64,000 nt of DNA, from NCBI RefSeq assembly GCF_019175385.1, contig NC_083344.1, positions 11,684,725 through 11,748,724 of the forward strand. The letters are read 5' to 3'. Shown piece by piece: positions 44,725 through 55,699 of this stretch. Numbering within the stretch: the stretch's first letter is position 1; every line of letters starts with the position of its first letter. The translations under genes were made by a program, and so were the position numbers. This DNA is from Lycium barbarum. Its lineage: Eukaryota > Streptophyta > Magnoliopsida > Solanales > Solanaceae. The notes under the pieces were generated by a model. It worked only from the letters and a program-made list of their open reading frames with translations, was not told the DNA's origin and searched no databases.

Positions 44725-47101
44725 TGTTATACCTTGGGAAATTTCGTGTCGCTTGCATTGTGAGTAAACTAAGGCAAGCCTAAAGTGTACATGAAGCCCT
44801 TATAAGGTTAAGAAGTGTATTTGATAATTTTAAGTGTATACCTTAAGGTTTCAAAGTCATATGAATCGATGGAAGTAAGTTCGTTGGAGAAATTGGAGTT
44901 TGAGTCATGTTTTAGGAAGGTTTCACATAATTTGAGTTATACATTTCAAGCATTTCCTTGAGGGGGAGATATAGGGCCCCTTAGTGGCTAATGAAGTTTT
45001 ATATAGGTTCCAAGAAGGTTCCATAAGGATTGGAGGTCAAACGAACCGAAAAGAACGCATATTTGCGAAACCGGGCAAAATAGGGCCATATGCGGCCGCA
45101 TACTCAGTATGCTGGACCGCATATGGGCAGAAAACTCCCCAAAATGGCAGCCCCCACTGCCCAACCTCCTCCCTTAGGAGAGGAGGGGAGATGCGGCCGC
45201 ATATCCAATATGATGAGCCGCATCTCCACCGCAAATTGGTGTGGAGGTGCGACTTTGCCACCTTTTTAAATCCCAAAGGACCCCATTTTCATTTAAACCT
45301 ACTAAATTTATTTCCCCACACTTCTATAAAGTTCTTTAAGGTTCCATAACACTCCAAACCGTTTCATGTCATCAAGAGAGAGAAGATCAACATCAACACC
45401 CAAAGATAATCCGTGGAAGGAGATTGTTCTTGTTTCTCTTCAAAGTTGTGGTGAACTTGGTCTTGAAAGGAGTTGAGGAAGGTGAAATTCCTCTATTATA
45501 AGATATGTTCTTACTACTATTCATATGATTGAATTGATATATGGGTTTAGTAACTCTTGGAGAGGAAAGGAATTAAAGTTGGTTAAAGTGAAGACGATGA
45601 CTATGAGATGATTTTGGATAAATTTGAGACTAAATTGAATATAACTTATTGATTATGATATTGGATGTTGTTATTGTTGTTTGGGATCTTTTTCATGATA
45701 TGGTGGAAGTTGATAAAATAGGGGAAGTGCTGCCCAAATTTCATCAGCTCGTTAATTATGCTAGTTTGAACTTAAGAGTGTTTTCAAGACTTGATCTTAG
45801 TATGAATCCTTTTGAATGTAGATTTTGCGGACTTGGGAGGAGAACTTTGAGTAATTAAGGAGACGTAACGGTATGTAAGGCTAACCCTTTCTTTCTAAAA
45901 GCATGATTGTTTTATTGTGAACCCACACATGTCATCCATAATGTCCTACTCTTAGGAATGCTAGGAGCTCATAATTCTCAAAGTTCCTATGATATTGTTG
46001 ATAAATGCCCTCCATGATGATAATGATAATAATGATGATGATGATTCTATTCCTAAAGATACCAAAGCTTATAGTTCTTGATGTTTCCGTAATATTATTG
46101 AGCTTATTCCATGATTATTGATTTTTCTCATTGTTGTTGATCTCATCTTACAATAATTGTTCTTTCAAGGTGAGATATAGCGATGATGATGATTCCATAA
46201 TGGAAATCGGAGGTTATCAACTTTACGTCACTCTGATAGAGTAGTAATGTTTCATTGGTCTCTCATGCATGCTTTATACATATATGTATGTATTTTCTCA
46301 CACCATGCCGCGTTATAAGCGATCGAGCGGATACATCGATGTATACACACCACTGTAGTGAGCAGCTTATGATATCATCCTGGACGTGGGATGCCCGGAC
46401 GCAGAATAATAATGATAACACCGTGCCTATATGGCTGGGCAATATACTATATATTTGTATGTATGTATAAGATGTTGTTTTGAAAAGAAAAGCTAAGCAT
46501 GCATGATATCCGCCTTAAGAGGCAATCAGATATACAGGTTATCTTTTTTATCCCTTGCTCCTTTATATCTTTATTATGTTGTTACTCATGCCTTACATAC
46601 TCAGTACATTATTCGTACTGACATCCTTTTCTAGTGGACGCTGCATTCATACCCACAGGTAGGCAGGGAGACGGATCAGACCCTTAGGTGATTCATCAGC
46701 GGAGTCTTAGGAGCGCTCCACTTACTTTGGAGCCGCAATCTATTAATATTACCCTTTTGTGTAATGTGGTCACGGCTGGGGCCTGTCCCGTCCTTGTGAT
46801 TTCTAGTTTTCTATGTAGAGGCTCGTAGACAGATGTGTATAGTAGACATCTCATAACCTTACTGGTTCATATTTTGTATATCATTTTTGTAGCCTTGTTG
46901 GCTTGTTTATATATACATATGGGCATAGTTGATGATAACTATATAGATGAGCTATTATTTGAGAATTCATGCCCGTACAGATTATGATAACTGTGAGTTA
47001 TCCATGTGGTCCATCAAGACACGATTATAAGAAGCATGTTAGGTGGCATCTCCGGAAACAGCTCCTAGTACACGTCATGGCCCTCCGGTTGGGTCGTGAC
47101 A
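44725..47101 (+). repeat. Epsilon 3' LTR
   Basis: 2377 bp from TGTTATACCTTGGG to GGGTCGTGACA. It is collinear with 37119-39483. A GATGATGAT-type short repeat lies near 46015-46045, and the R block near 46590-46620. Confidence 0.9.
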
Positions 47102-47106
47102 ATGAT

Positions 47107-47645
47107 GTTTCCATGCCTTACATACTCGATACATTATTCGTACTGACTCCCCTATTGTTTGGGGGGCTGCATTTCGTTCTGAGATATAGGTTGGTAATCC
47201 ATCTATTAGGATGTTAGCTCAACGGATGAGGTTGATGTAGTCCATTTGTTCCGGAGATGCCAGGACTCAGCATATATATATATATATATGCACGCACATG
47301 TGTATGGGTGTGGCGGGGCCGTGTCTCAGCCACGTTGCGTTAAGGTTTCCAGTAGAGGCTTGTAGGCAGTTATGTATTGTCAGATGAGGTCCAGACTTAT
47401 GGTTTCACATGTTGTCACAGGTAGTTATGACAGACTTGCCGGCTTATGCCGTATGTTCAGCATATTCATACAAATGAGTCTTTCAGATTAGTTGATATAC
47501 GCATATTCCTTATAAGTTTATCGAGAGTCATATGATGGCCCTATCGGCCCACCTATGTTTATGTTGATGTTACCGATGCATGTCAGGTGGTTCTTGAGTA
47601 GTATGGTCAGGTGCCCGTCATGGTCCTCCAGTTTGGATCGTGACA
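47107..47645 (+). repeat. Alpha 3' LTR, part 2
   Basis: It resumes after epsilon with TTTCCATGCCTTACATACTC, matching 30390-30420, and ends GGATCGTGACA at 47645. It is followed by CTTAG, the second copy of alpha's target duplication. Confidence 0.85.
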
Positions 47646-47650
47646 CTTAG

Positions 47651-48944
47651 TTAGTCCAATTTCCCTCTTATTAGTCCAATTTAACCTACTCCTTTTAGTT
47701 ACCCCATTTCCCCTCTTATTAGTCCAATTTAACCAACCATGACACTTAAGGTTCATAGTCTCAACATTCCTGGAATAGGAGTCCGCTAATCAAAGAAATG
47801 TGTTTCCCTTTCATAGATCCTCCGGACGATCCCAATCTATTCAAACACGGATTATACGTAAGAATACTATTCAATCGATACCCATATTGCCCTATAAAAG
47901 ATTCGGGTCTAGAAAGTCATCCCAAAAATCTCGTTCTAAACCCTGAAAGTCAAAACAGTATTTTCATTGCAAAATCGGGTCCGATAGGGTCTAATTATTA
48001 TTCTATAAAGTCATACGAATCCAATGATACCCATATTACTATACTTTAAATCTGAACCCATTAAATCAACAAAAATAAGATTTCCAGCCCGGAAGGGTAA
48101 AATAGGAAATTCTACCCAAAATTAGTTTACCCCACATCTATGGAGTCTATATAAAAAAAGGAACCAAATCCACAATCAATTCATGCTTAAATCAAGAATC
48201 CCTAATTTATAACTTAGGGTTCATATTCTCCCAAATCCCCTCCTTAATTCATTATTTCTAACATGGATACCCCTACTAATTAATGATATAAAGGTAAAAA
48301 GGAGGTTAGAAACTTACCCACTTGATAATTCTAGCAAATCTCTTCAAAAATCTCCTTTAGCCGAGGTCTAGAGCTCAAAAAATATGATTATGGGGTCAAT
48401 GTGGTTTTAAATCTTTGCAGGTACGATTTCTTCTTCAGGAACATGACACACGACCCGACCCAAAGCTACCGAACGCGACGGTCAGCCAACCCAGCCCAGA
48501 CCCCATTTCTCCCCTACGCGAACGCGAACCTTCACACGGGAATGCGAGCCTTCTGGTTCCTACCTCTAGCGAACGCTAGACCTTCTTTGCGAATGAGGAA
48601 AGCAAAAAACACTTTTTCACAATTTCACTCCAAATACCCAAGCCTCATCTGGAACCTTCCGGATGCAATCCAATTATGCATCTCAACCATAAAACACGCT
48701 AGGAACTCACTCGCATACCCAGAATTTAAAAAAGAGGTCATCTTGACCCGGTCAACACCAAAAGCCTTAAAATTAGATTTCAAACCAAATGATCAAAATA
48801 CCACCGAGTCCCTCGAGAATCGAACCAAATACTCAACCAAGTCATAATCGACATTCCGGATCTAATCGAATCAACAAAATTCCTAATAAGACTTGTTTAC
48901 CTCCGATGTTGACTTTGGTCAACCAAGTCCAATTCTCATCAAGC
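47651..48944 (-). repeat. Element zeta 3' LTR, right part
   Basis: This is the continuation of 17847-18398 after alpha. It contains a short duplication (CTCTTATTAGTCCAATTTAA) at about 47665-47740. The right edge is inferred from where the pol reading begins. The junction lacks a polypurine tract, and the pol tail is cut short, so a small deletion removed the pol-LTR boundary. Confidence 0.6.
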
Positions 48945-50445
48945 AATACCGAGGCCCAACGAACAATATAAGTACCATCGGCATGGTACTTCTTCAGCAT
49001 AGACACATGGAAAACTGGATGAACTGCCGCCAAGCCTGGCGGCAAGGCCAACTCATAAGCAACATCGCCCACACGGTCAAGAATCTCAAATGGCCAAATA
49101 TACCTCCGACGCAACTTACCTCTTTTCCCAAATCTCATAACACCCTTCATAGGTGAAATCTTCAATAGAACCAGATAACCAACGGCAGACTCTAAATCTC
49201 GGACTTTCCGGTCCACATACATCTTCCGTCGACTCTAAGCTGCCACAAGCTTGGCCTGAATGACCCACACCTTCTCTAAAGACTCTCTCAAAAGATCCGT
49301 ACCTCAAGGTTGAACCTCAAATGCATCAAACCAACCAACCGGAGATCTACATCTCCTACTATACAAAGCCTCAAAAGGCGTCATGTTGATACTCGAATGA
49401 TAACTGTTGTTATATGCAAACTCTGTCAACGGCAAGAACTAGTCCCAATGACAAACAAAGTCTATAACGCAAGCTCTCAACATATCCTCGACCAGCTGTA
49501 TGGTCCGCTCGGACTGCCCATTGGTCTAGGGGTGGAATGATGTACTATGATCCACTCGGGTAGCCAACTCATCATGAAAATCTCTCCAGAAATGGGAAGT
49601 GAAGATAGTGCCCCGATCAGATATGATAGAAACAGGAACCCCATGCAATCTCATAATATCACAAATGTACAACTTGGCTAACTTCTCCGCAGAATAAGAA
49701 ACCTGAATTGGAATGAAATGAGCAGACTTAGTCAACCAATCAATAATCACCCAAATCGAATCAAACATACCCAAGGTATTCGGAAGACCCACAACGAAAT
49801 CCATGACAATCATCTCCCACTTCCACTCGAGAATGGGCATCCTCTGAAGTACACCACCGGGTCGCTGGTGCTCATACTTAACTTGCTAACAGTTACCACA
49901 CTTAGCCACAAAACCGGCTATATCCCTCTTCATATGACGCCACCAATAATGCTGCCTCAAGTCCCGATACATCTTATTCGCTCCCGGATGAATGGAATAT
50001 CGAGAGCTATGGGCCTCAGTCAAAATCACCTGAATCACGTTACCAACACAAGGAACGCACACACTCCCTTTAATCCTCAAAGTGCCCTCAGAATCAATCA
50101 TGGCCTCCTTGGCCTCACCCTTCAGAGCCCTATCTCGAATCTTGCTCAACTGAGCATCCTCAAACTGATGATTCCTGGTCTTATCTAATAAGGATGATCT
50201 CGCCTCTACACAAGCTAAAACTCTGCCTGGGGCTGAAATGTCAAGACAAACGAAACTGTTGGCCAGAGTCTGAACCTCCATGGCTAACGGATGCTCAGAA
50301 ACAACCAAATGGGCTAAACTCCCCATACTTATGGCCTTGCGACCCAAGGCATCAACAACAATATTGGCTTTCCCTGGATGATAAAAATAGAGATGTTGTA
50401 GTCTTTCAGGAGCTCCATCCATCGGCACTGCTTGGAATTAAGCTC
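48945..50445 (-). pseudogene. Element zeta integrase
   Basis: Read on the minus strand from 50428: the RNase H-integrase linker (YHPGKANIVVDALGRKA), then the HHCC region (AHSSRYSIHPGANKMYRDL, WRHMKRDIAGFVAKCGNC) with the final Cys present. The catalytic core follows (MDFVVGLPNTLG; ISDRGTIFTS with the Asp kept; GQSERTIQ with the Glu). The C-terminal domain ends VAYELALPPGLAAVHPVFHV. The reading then runs into LTR-like text near 48945, so the chromodomain-like tail is missing. A few stops (near 49528 and 49885, for example) interrupt it. It is better preserved than epsilon at the catalytic residues but still a pseudogene. Confidence 0.8.
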
Positions 50446-51683
50446 TCTCTAGGTAAATACGCGTTGAAGGCTATGGTGATCGCTAAAAACCTCACAATGG
50501 ACACCATACAAGTAATGTCTCCAAATCTTCAAAGCAAAGACCACTGCCAATAACTCCAAATCATGGGTAGGGCAATTCCTTTCATGGATCTTCAACTGAC
50601 GGGAAACATAGGCTATTACTCTAACCTCCTTCATCAAGACAACACCCGTTGCATCACAATAAATAACAAAATCTTTACCCTACACGGGCAATGCTAGAAT
50701 CGAGGATGAATTCAAAAAAGTCTTGAGCTTTTGAATGCTCTCCTCACAATCATCGGACCATTGGAAGGGAACATATTTCTGAGTCAATTTGGTCAACGAC
50801 AAAGCAATAGAAGCAAAACCCTTTACAAATCGGCGTTAGTAGATGGCCAAACCCATAAAACTACGGATCTCGATCACAGTAGTGGGCCTCACCCAATCCC
50901 TCCCAGCTTCAATCTTCTGAGGGTCAACCATGATCCCGTCCTTAGACACAACGTGGCCCAAGAATGCCACAGACTTCCACCAAAACTCGCACTTCAAAAA
51001 CTTAGCAAACAAGCTATTCTTCTTCAACCCAAGTACAGTGCGAAGATGGCTCTTATGCTCCTCTTTAGTTTTGGAATACACCAAGATATCATCAATAAAC
51101 ACAATCACAAATTAGTCAAGGAATGGCCTAAAAATGTCATCCATCAAAGTCATGAATGCAGCAGGGGCATTGGTAAGCCCAAATGACATCACCAGAAACT
51201 CATAAGGTCCATACCTCATCCAAAAGGCTATCTTCAGAATATCCTTAGTTGGTGGCAGCCTGAATGCAAGTGAATCTTTGAGAACACTAAAGCACGCTAA
51301 ATCTAGTCAAATAAATCATCAAATGAGGCATAGGACACTTTTTTCGACTAGTAACTTTGTTCATCTAGCGATAATCAATACACATCCTCATCGATCCATC
51401 TTTCTTCTTCATAAACAACACATGAGCACCCGGAGGGGAGACACTCGGTCTAATGAACCCCTTGTTCAATAAATCTAGAAATTTCTCCTTAAGCTCTCTC
51501 TCAACTCGACAGGTGCCCTCCGATATGGCTGAGTAGAAATAGGGTGAGTGCCCAGATCTAAGTTAATAAAAATATCCATATCGCGATCGGGTGGCATACC
51601 CGACAGATCGGTCGAGAATACCTTCGCGAACTCGATCACAATGGGAATGGACTCAAGGGGTAGAGATGCAATCGTAGTGTCAC
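50446..51683 (-). pseudogene. Element zeta reverse transcriptase and RNase H, interrupted by gamma
   Basis: On the minus strand: the RT entry (VFSTDLSGMPPDRDMDIF) at about 51660-51580, then a decayed fingers and palm region. [15 protein letters not shown] lies at about 51095-51050, the connection ([29 protein letters not shown]) at 50960-50836, and RNase H ([48 protein letters not shown]) at 50637-50449. The gamma LTR begins at 51684, so the zeta protease and gag should lie beyond gamma, outside the window. Several stops and frame changes are present. Confidence 0.8.
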
Positions 51684-52089
51684 TGTTACACCCCATATCT
51701 TCGAAGAAGCACTTATCAAATTTGAAACATAAGTACGTTGAGTAATGGTTAAGTAAAACCACTTTGGAATGTAAGGAGCAAGAATTATTAAGTATATTTA
51801 ATGAGTGAAGGATGAATATAAGGTATACCGGAAGGTTTTATAAGGAAATGAGTGGAAGTAATGGAGTAGTACGACTTTGGAGAAAGGATGGGTGAAGTTT
51901 GTGTATGAAAATTTTGGTCCAACTTGGGGGACGAATATCTCAAAGTATATGAAGTGTTTTGAAGTGAAAAAAATATCCTAAAATGAAGTTTGTTGAGTCT
52001 AATTTCCGACGCAACAAACCGCTCATCGATAGGATATCGGAGTAGAGAATTATGGATGTTACAAGTTCGGCTGACAAAGCAGAAACGCA

Positions 52090-52165
52090 TGCTACAGTAC
52101 CGCTACAGTACCGACTTGCTACAGTACTGCTACATTACCACCTTACTACAATAATTGCTACAGTG
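52090..52165 (+). repeat. CTACAGTAC motif cluster in gamma LTR
   Basis: GCTACAGTACCGCTACAGTA-type words recur about five to six times in 75 bp. The 3' LTR has a variant cluster at 58930-59010 (GCTACAGT, TGCTATAGT). Confidence 0.7.
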
Positions 52166-53195
52166 ACCCCCCGAATTTGACCCTTATATAAGGGGTAAAA
52201 AAAACCCCATTTTTCACCAGATTTTATCCCAGAAATCAGTAGGGAGAGTGAGGGTACCAAAAAGTGAGCAATTTTCAAGTGACGGAATATTAGTTTAGGT
52301 CCGGATAACGCATGGTTGTGATTCTAGTATTGTTTTGCGGTGGATTTTAGCGTGGATATTGAGGATATTTCTTTCTTAACAAGAAAAAAAAAGGTATGAA
52401 TTTTTCTCTTTTAGTATTATTTAAGGCTTATTCTCGGCGACAAAGTCGTTAAATAATTGTGTAGTAAGTTGGTTAGTTATGGAAGTTGGAAAACTGCGTG
52501 GGGGCTGTTTTATGGTACATATTGGTGTTGGAAATGATATTATTGATGTTGGTATGGTTGTTGTTGTTGGTTGCTGAATTGAGATTTCGGGCTAGGCATA
52601 TAAACAGGGAAGATGCTGCTCGATTTCCGGCAGAATATAAAATAGTTTAATTTGAAAACTTAGGAAAAGTGTACGGTGATGAGTCTAATGTTAATGTAAT
52701 TGCTCTCGAATGTAGACTTACGATCTCGGGCGGATAAGCGTAACTAGTAGGAAGTCGAACGGGTATGTTAAGGCTCGTCCTTTTCTTTCAAAGGCATGAT
52801 TCCTATGGTATGATTCCATAAGTGTTGTCATAACCTCCTTGATTTCAATGCCTGAAGTTTATGACTCTTAAAGCTTCTTATGATGTTAAGAACGAGGATG
52901 TTTTTATGAGGATTACGTTGAGGATGATTTTATGCTTAAAGGTCTCAAATATGATTTCAACGATGATATGAAAATGTTAAGCTATTTCATGATTTTCTGG
53001 ATTTATTTCATTGTTGTTGATCTCACCTTATAAATTGTTCCTCCAAGGTGGGATAGAGCGATAGTTTTCATTTGAACTCCTATGCATGTCATGAGTATAA
53101 TATATGTATATGGCTATTTGGTGACATTACAGAGAGCTCTATTATTTCATTTTGATTATGCACTGCACTCATTTTCATTCTTCATATATATATAA

Positions 53196-53715
53196 GGCAC
53201 AGTTGACAGGGGGTGACGATGTGACCTTTCTTGTGTATTACAAAGGCCAGTTGACAAGGGGTGATGTTGTGGCCCTTGTTTTATGTGTATATATATGGCA
53301 CAGTTGACAAGGGGTGTGCTGTCACCTTTGTGGTGATATGTATATATATGGCACAGTTGACCGGGGGTGTGCTGTGACCTTTGTTATGTATTACAAGGCC
53401 CAGTTGACAGGGGGTGATGCCGTGGCCCTTGTTGTGATGTGTATATATATGGCACAGTTGACCGGGGGTGTGCTCTGGCCTTTGTTGTGATGTGTATATA
53501 TATGGCACAGTTGACTGGGGGTGCGCTGTGGCCTTTGTTATGATGTTTATATATATGGCACAGTTGACAGGGCGTGACGCTGTGGCCTTTGTTATAATGT
53601 GTATATATATGGCACAGTTGACAGGGGGTGACGCTATGGCCTTTGTCATGATGTGTATATATATGGCACAGTTGACAGGGGGTGACACTATGGTCTTTGT
53701 TGTGATATTTCTATG
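53196..53715 (+). repeat. Minisatellite, ten copies of a 46-54-bp unit
   Basis: Units start GGCACAGTTGACAGGGGGTG and contain a GGCCTTTGTT segment and TATATATAT. Starts are near 53196, 53245, 53297, 53350, 53398, 53451, 53504, 53557, 53611 and 53665. The open frames across it on both strands are products of the repeat. Confidence 0.9.
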
Positions 53716-53850
53716 GATATATGTGTTTCTTTGATATAGCTATACTGATGCATTATTTTTCCCATTCACTGACATGTCTCAAATGTTTTCAAGGATTTTA
53801 TGTATATGTCGATTTCATGCCTTACATACTCAGTATACTATTCGTATTGA

Positions 53851-53867
53851 CCCCCTTTCTTCGGGGG
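53851..53867 (+). promoter_or_regulatory. R-region hairpin of gamma LTR
   Basis: CCCCC and GGGGG flank the loop TTTCTTC, right after the ATTCGTATTGA of the R block. Confidence 0.55.
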
Positions 53868-54313
53868 CTGCGTTTCATGCCCGCAGGTACAAACACTCAA
53901 TTTGGTGATCCTCCGGCTTAGGACTTCTGCCCAGCCGCTTGGAGAGCTCCATTGTTCCGGAGCTTGAGTTATTTTGGTACATATCCTTTTGACATAGACT
54001 TGGTTACTCTTAGAGGTCTGTAGACATATGTGGGTTGTGTATATACGATTTGGTCAGCTATATCGATGTAGTTCATCTTGGATGTCCCCGTGTATAGTGG
54101 CAGCCATGTCGGCTTGCATATTTGTTATGTTTTGGTTAGCTGTGGCTTCTCAGGAGACAAGTTCTCTTTGATGTATGACATGATGAGTTAATAACATGCT
54201 TTTACAGAGTGCCATATTGTTTTCAGTTTCAGTCGGATTATATCTAGCGGGATGTATACGGGTGCCCAGCTCAGGCACTAGTCATGGCCCATCGGTTTGG
54301 GTCGTGACAAAAG

Positions 54314-54325
54314 TGGTATCAGAGT
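54314..54325 (+). other. Gamma primer-binding site
   Basis: TGGTATCAGAGT, the tRNA-Met site with its last base changed from C to T, four bases after the LTR. Confidence 0.85.
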
Positions 54326-54368
54326 AGTTCATCCTCGGAGTGTCTACAGACCGTGTCTAGTAGAGTCT

Positions 54369-54404
54369 TGTTTATCGGTGTGTTGTGCCCCACATCTATA
54401 AACA
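54369..54404 (+). promoter_or_regulatory. Gamma leader stem-loop
   Basis: The arm TGTTTATCGGTGTG pairs with its partner through most of 14 positions, one of them G-U. The loop TTGTGCCC is one base from the GTGCAC palindrome of beta and delta. It lies 43 nt after the primer-binding site. Confidence 0.55.
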
Positions 54405-54576
54405 CGAAGCTACAAGACGTTTAGGATGTCATCTTTCTTTCTGATCATAGATCGTGCAGTAGAGCCAATGATAGGAAAGCTCGTTCTTGGTACGATTTTT
54501 GTTAAATTGCAGGATTTTATTGGAGAAGAGGATAAGTTAAGTTAATGGGAGCGTAAGTGAGGCTCCGAAGGGGGAC

Positions 54577-54708
54577 ATGAGACTTGTATCACCCGTCGAC
54601 TCAGGATCGAGGATGTCAAGAGGTATAAGACAGAGCATCATCTATTCCATTGAGGCAGACCCATCGGAGGATGTGGCTCCAGTAGAAGGAGACCTCACTG
54701 AGAAATAA
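54577..54708 (+). CDS. Short frame of unknown role after gamma leader
   Basis: 43 codons from ATG 54577, beginning MRLVSPVDSGSRMSRGIR and containing EADPSEDVAPVEGD. The DNA around GACCCATCGGAGGATGTG matches alpha near 31291-31308, where the frame is shorter. It occupies the place of a gag start in two elements without gag. No family is recognised. It could be a remnant of a longer protein or a leader frame; coding is unproven. Confidence 0.3.
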   Translation: MRLVSPVDSGSRMSRGIRQSIIYSIEADPSEDVAPVEGDLTEK

Positions 54709-55017
54709 TATGACAAAGACCAGTTTAAGGGGTCACGAGACTCCTGTGGATGAAGACGTAATTGAGGAAGTACAGAGTTTGGCACATCTATATTTTCCCT
54801 ACGTTTCAGTATTATGTTAGGCCATACTAGTAGACAGTGGTAAGATAAGGATGAAGAACACACTTCACTCTATAGCCCACCAGATCAAGCTAAGAACCGA
54901 TCGGCTACAGGTATCTGAGTCTTCTATGGAAATTTCCTATGTACGTATGTAGTAACTTCAGGGTAATACTGGATAGTGATGAGCGGAAATCCTAAAGGGG
55001 ATCAGTGACTTAAGTAT

Positions 55018-55233
55018 TTGGAAGTAACTGCGATTAAGATGCTTTCGCCACCATTGGGAATCTTGAAAGCTAGGATGAAAAGTAGTCATACATGTAGATT
55101 GAAGGTGATTATTGAGGATTTCAAAGGCCAAAATAGCATTTTCTTAGTCGGAAGAGTAAGAGATCCTTTTAATCCGGAGGGAGATGCAGTACGAGAATTT
55201 ATTGAGGCCCGTTCAAACTTTAACTGGTTCTAG
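55018..55233 (+). CDS. 71-codon frame of unknown function in gamma
   Basis: MEVTAIKMLSPPLGILKARM through KVIIEDFKGQNSIFLVGRVR to NFNWF. There are no stops over 216 bases in otherwise stop-rich DNA. It lies just upstream of the 5S-like sequence and partly within the module shared with beta. I do not recognise a domain. It has no obvious membrane segment or zinc motif. It could be a captured host exon piece, a degraded Gag end, or chance. Confidence 0.25.
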   Translation: MEVTAIKMLSPPLGILKARMKSSHTCRLKVIIEDFKGQNSIFLVGRVRDPFNPEGDAVREFIEARSNFNWF

Positions 55234-55262
55234 GTCATGCGATAAAGGTCACGCAGTAAGGT

Positions 55263-55364
55263 GGATGTGATCGTACCAGCACTAACTCACCGGATCCCAT
55301 TAGCACTCCAAGGTTACGCGTGCTGGGGTGAGAGAAATACTAGGATAGGTGACCCCTGGGAAGT
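55263..55364 (+). ncRNA. 5S-rRNA-like sequence inside gamma
   Basis: Near full length: GGATGTGATCGTACCAGCAC opens it, CACCGGATCCCATTAG follows, the A-box region reads GGTTACGCGTGCTGGGGT, and the C-box region reads AGGATAGGTGACC and CCTGGGAAGT. Compared with my memory of the plant 5S consensus, roughly 85 per cent of positions match. It is in the element's sense orientation. The 3' terminal bases of 5S are not recognisable. It may retain internal pol III promoter function (inference). Not a functional ribosomal gene. Confidence 0.8.
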
Positions 55365-55578
55365 ATATTAAGAGTCCTACACATTCAGACATAAGAGACA
55401 GATGAGAAGCTAAAGTAGCCTAAGGGAAATTGGAGTATGCGGAGTGGTTGGAAACCCCGAAAGATTGTGAAGGATGAGGTGGACCAGACCGGCAAAGAGA
55501 AAAAAGGTGCATCACAGCTCTAGAATTAGGATGAGTTCGAATAGTATTGGGAAGTACTTTGTAAGCGAGGCGTTAGTA

Positions 55579-55698
<120 letters not shown>

Positions 55699-55699
55699 A

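Larger units (their letters stand above)
37119..47101 (+). mobile_element. Element epsilon: complete but decayed Ty3/gypsy chromovirus-type element
   Basis: 9983 bp. The LTRs are 37119-39483 and 44725-47101, flanked by ATGCT (37114-37118) and ATGAT (47102-47106), a target duplication with one change. The 5.2-kb internal region has the canonical order: primer-binding site, leader hairpin, gag with zinc knuckle, protease, RT, RNase H, integrase, chromodomain-like tail, hairpin, polypurine tract. Many in-frame stops are present, and nearly all those I could align are CAG/CAA/CGA or TGG codons changed by C-to-T or G-to-A. The LTRs differ by about 8 per cent over the first 110 bases by eye. It is inserted in the alpha 3' LTR. 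Confidence 0.9.
18399..47645 (+). mobile_element. Element alpha: non-autonomous Ty3/gypsy LTR element
   Basis: The LTRs begin TGTTACATCTCG (18399 and 34887) and end GTCGTGATA (31016) and ATCGTGACA (47645). The element is flanked by CTTAG at 18394-18398 and 47646-47650, a 5-bp target-site duplication, so both outer ends are intact. Each LTR carries a nested element (beta and epsilon); without them alpha is about 9.45 kb. The internal region, 31017-34886, has a primer-binding site, a leader hairpin, a short unknown frame, long non-coding DNA, and only the end of pol (part of RNase H joined to the integrase C-terminus). With no gag, protease or RT it must have depended on proteins from other elements. 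It is inserted in the zeta LTR. Confidence 0.85.
51684..54309 (+). repeat. Gamma 5' LTR
   Basis: 2626 bp from TGTTACACCCCATATC to GGGTCGTGACA. It holds a CTACAGTA cluster at 52090-52165, a ten-copy minisatellite at 53196-53715, the R block at 53819-53848 and the R hairpin at 53851-53867. Confidence 0.9.

Noticed and set aside
48401..48847. A 148-codon plus-strand frame
   Set aside because: It lies within the zeta LTR; no protein similarity, and the DNA aligns with another LTR fragment at 17200-17846.
49718..50188. A 156-codon plus-strand frame
   Set aside because: It is antisense to the zeta integrase, whose minus-strand reading carries all the expected motifs.
53281..53734. Long repetitive frames on both strands
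   Set aside because: They are translations of the 46-54-bp minisatellite in the gamma LTR; open in both directions, so not evidence of a gene.
55263..55364. A functional 5S ribosomal RNA gene
   Set aside because: Too many substitutions, including in the A-box region, and it is a single copy inside a retrotransposon instead of in a tandem 5S array.
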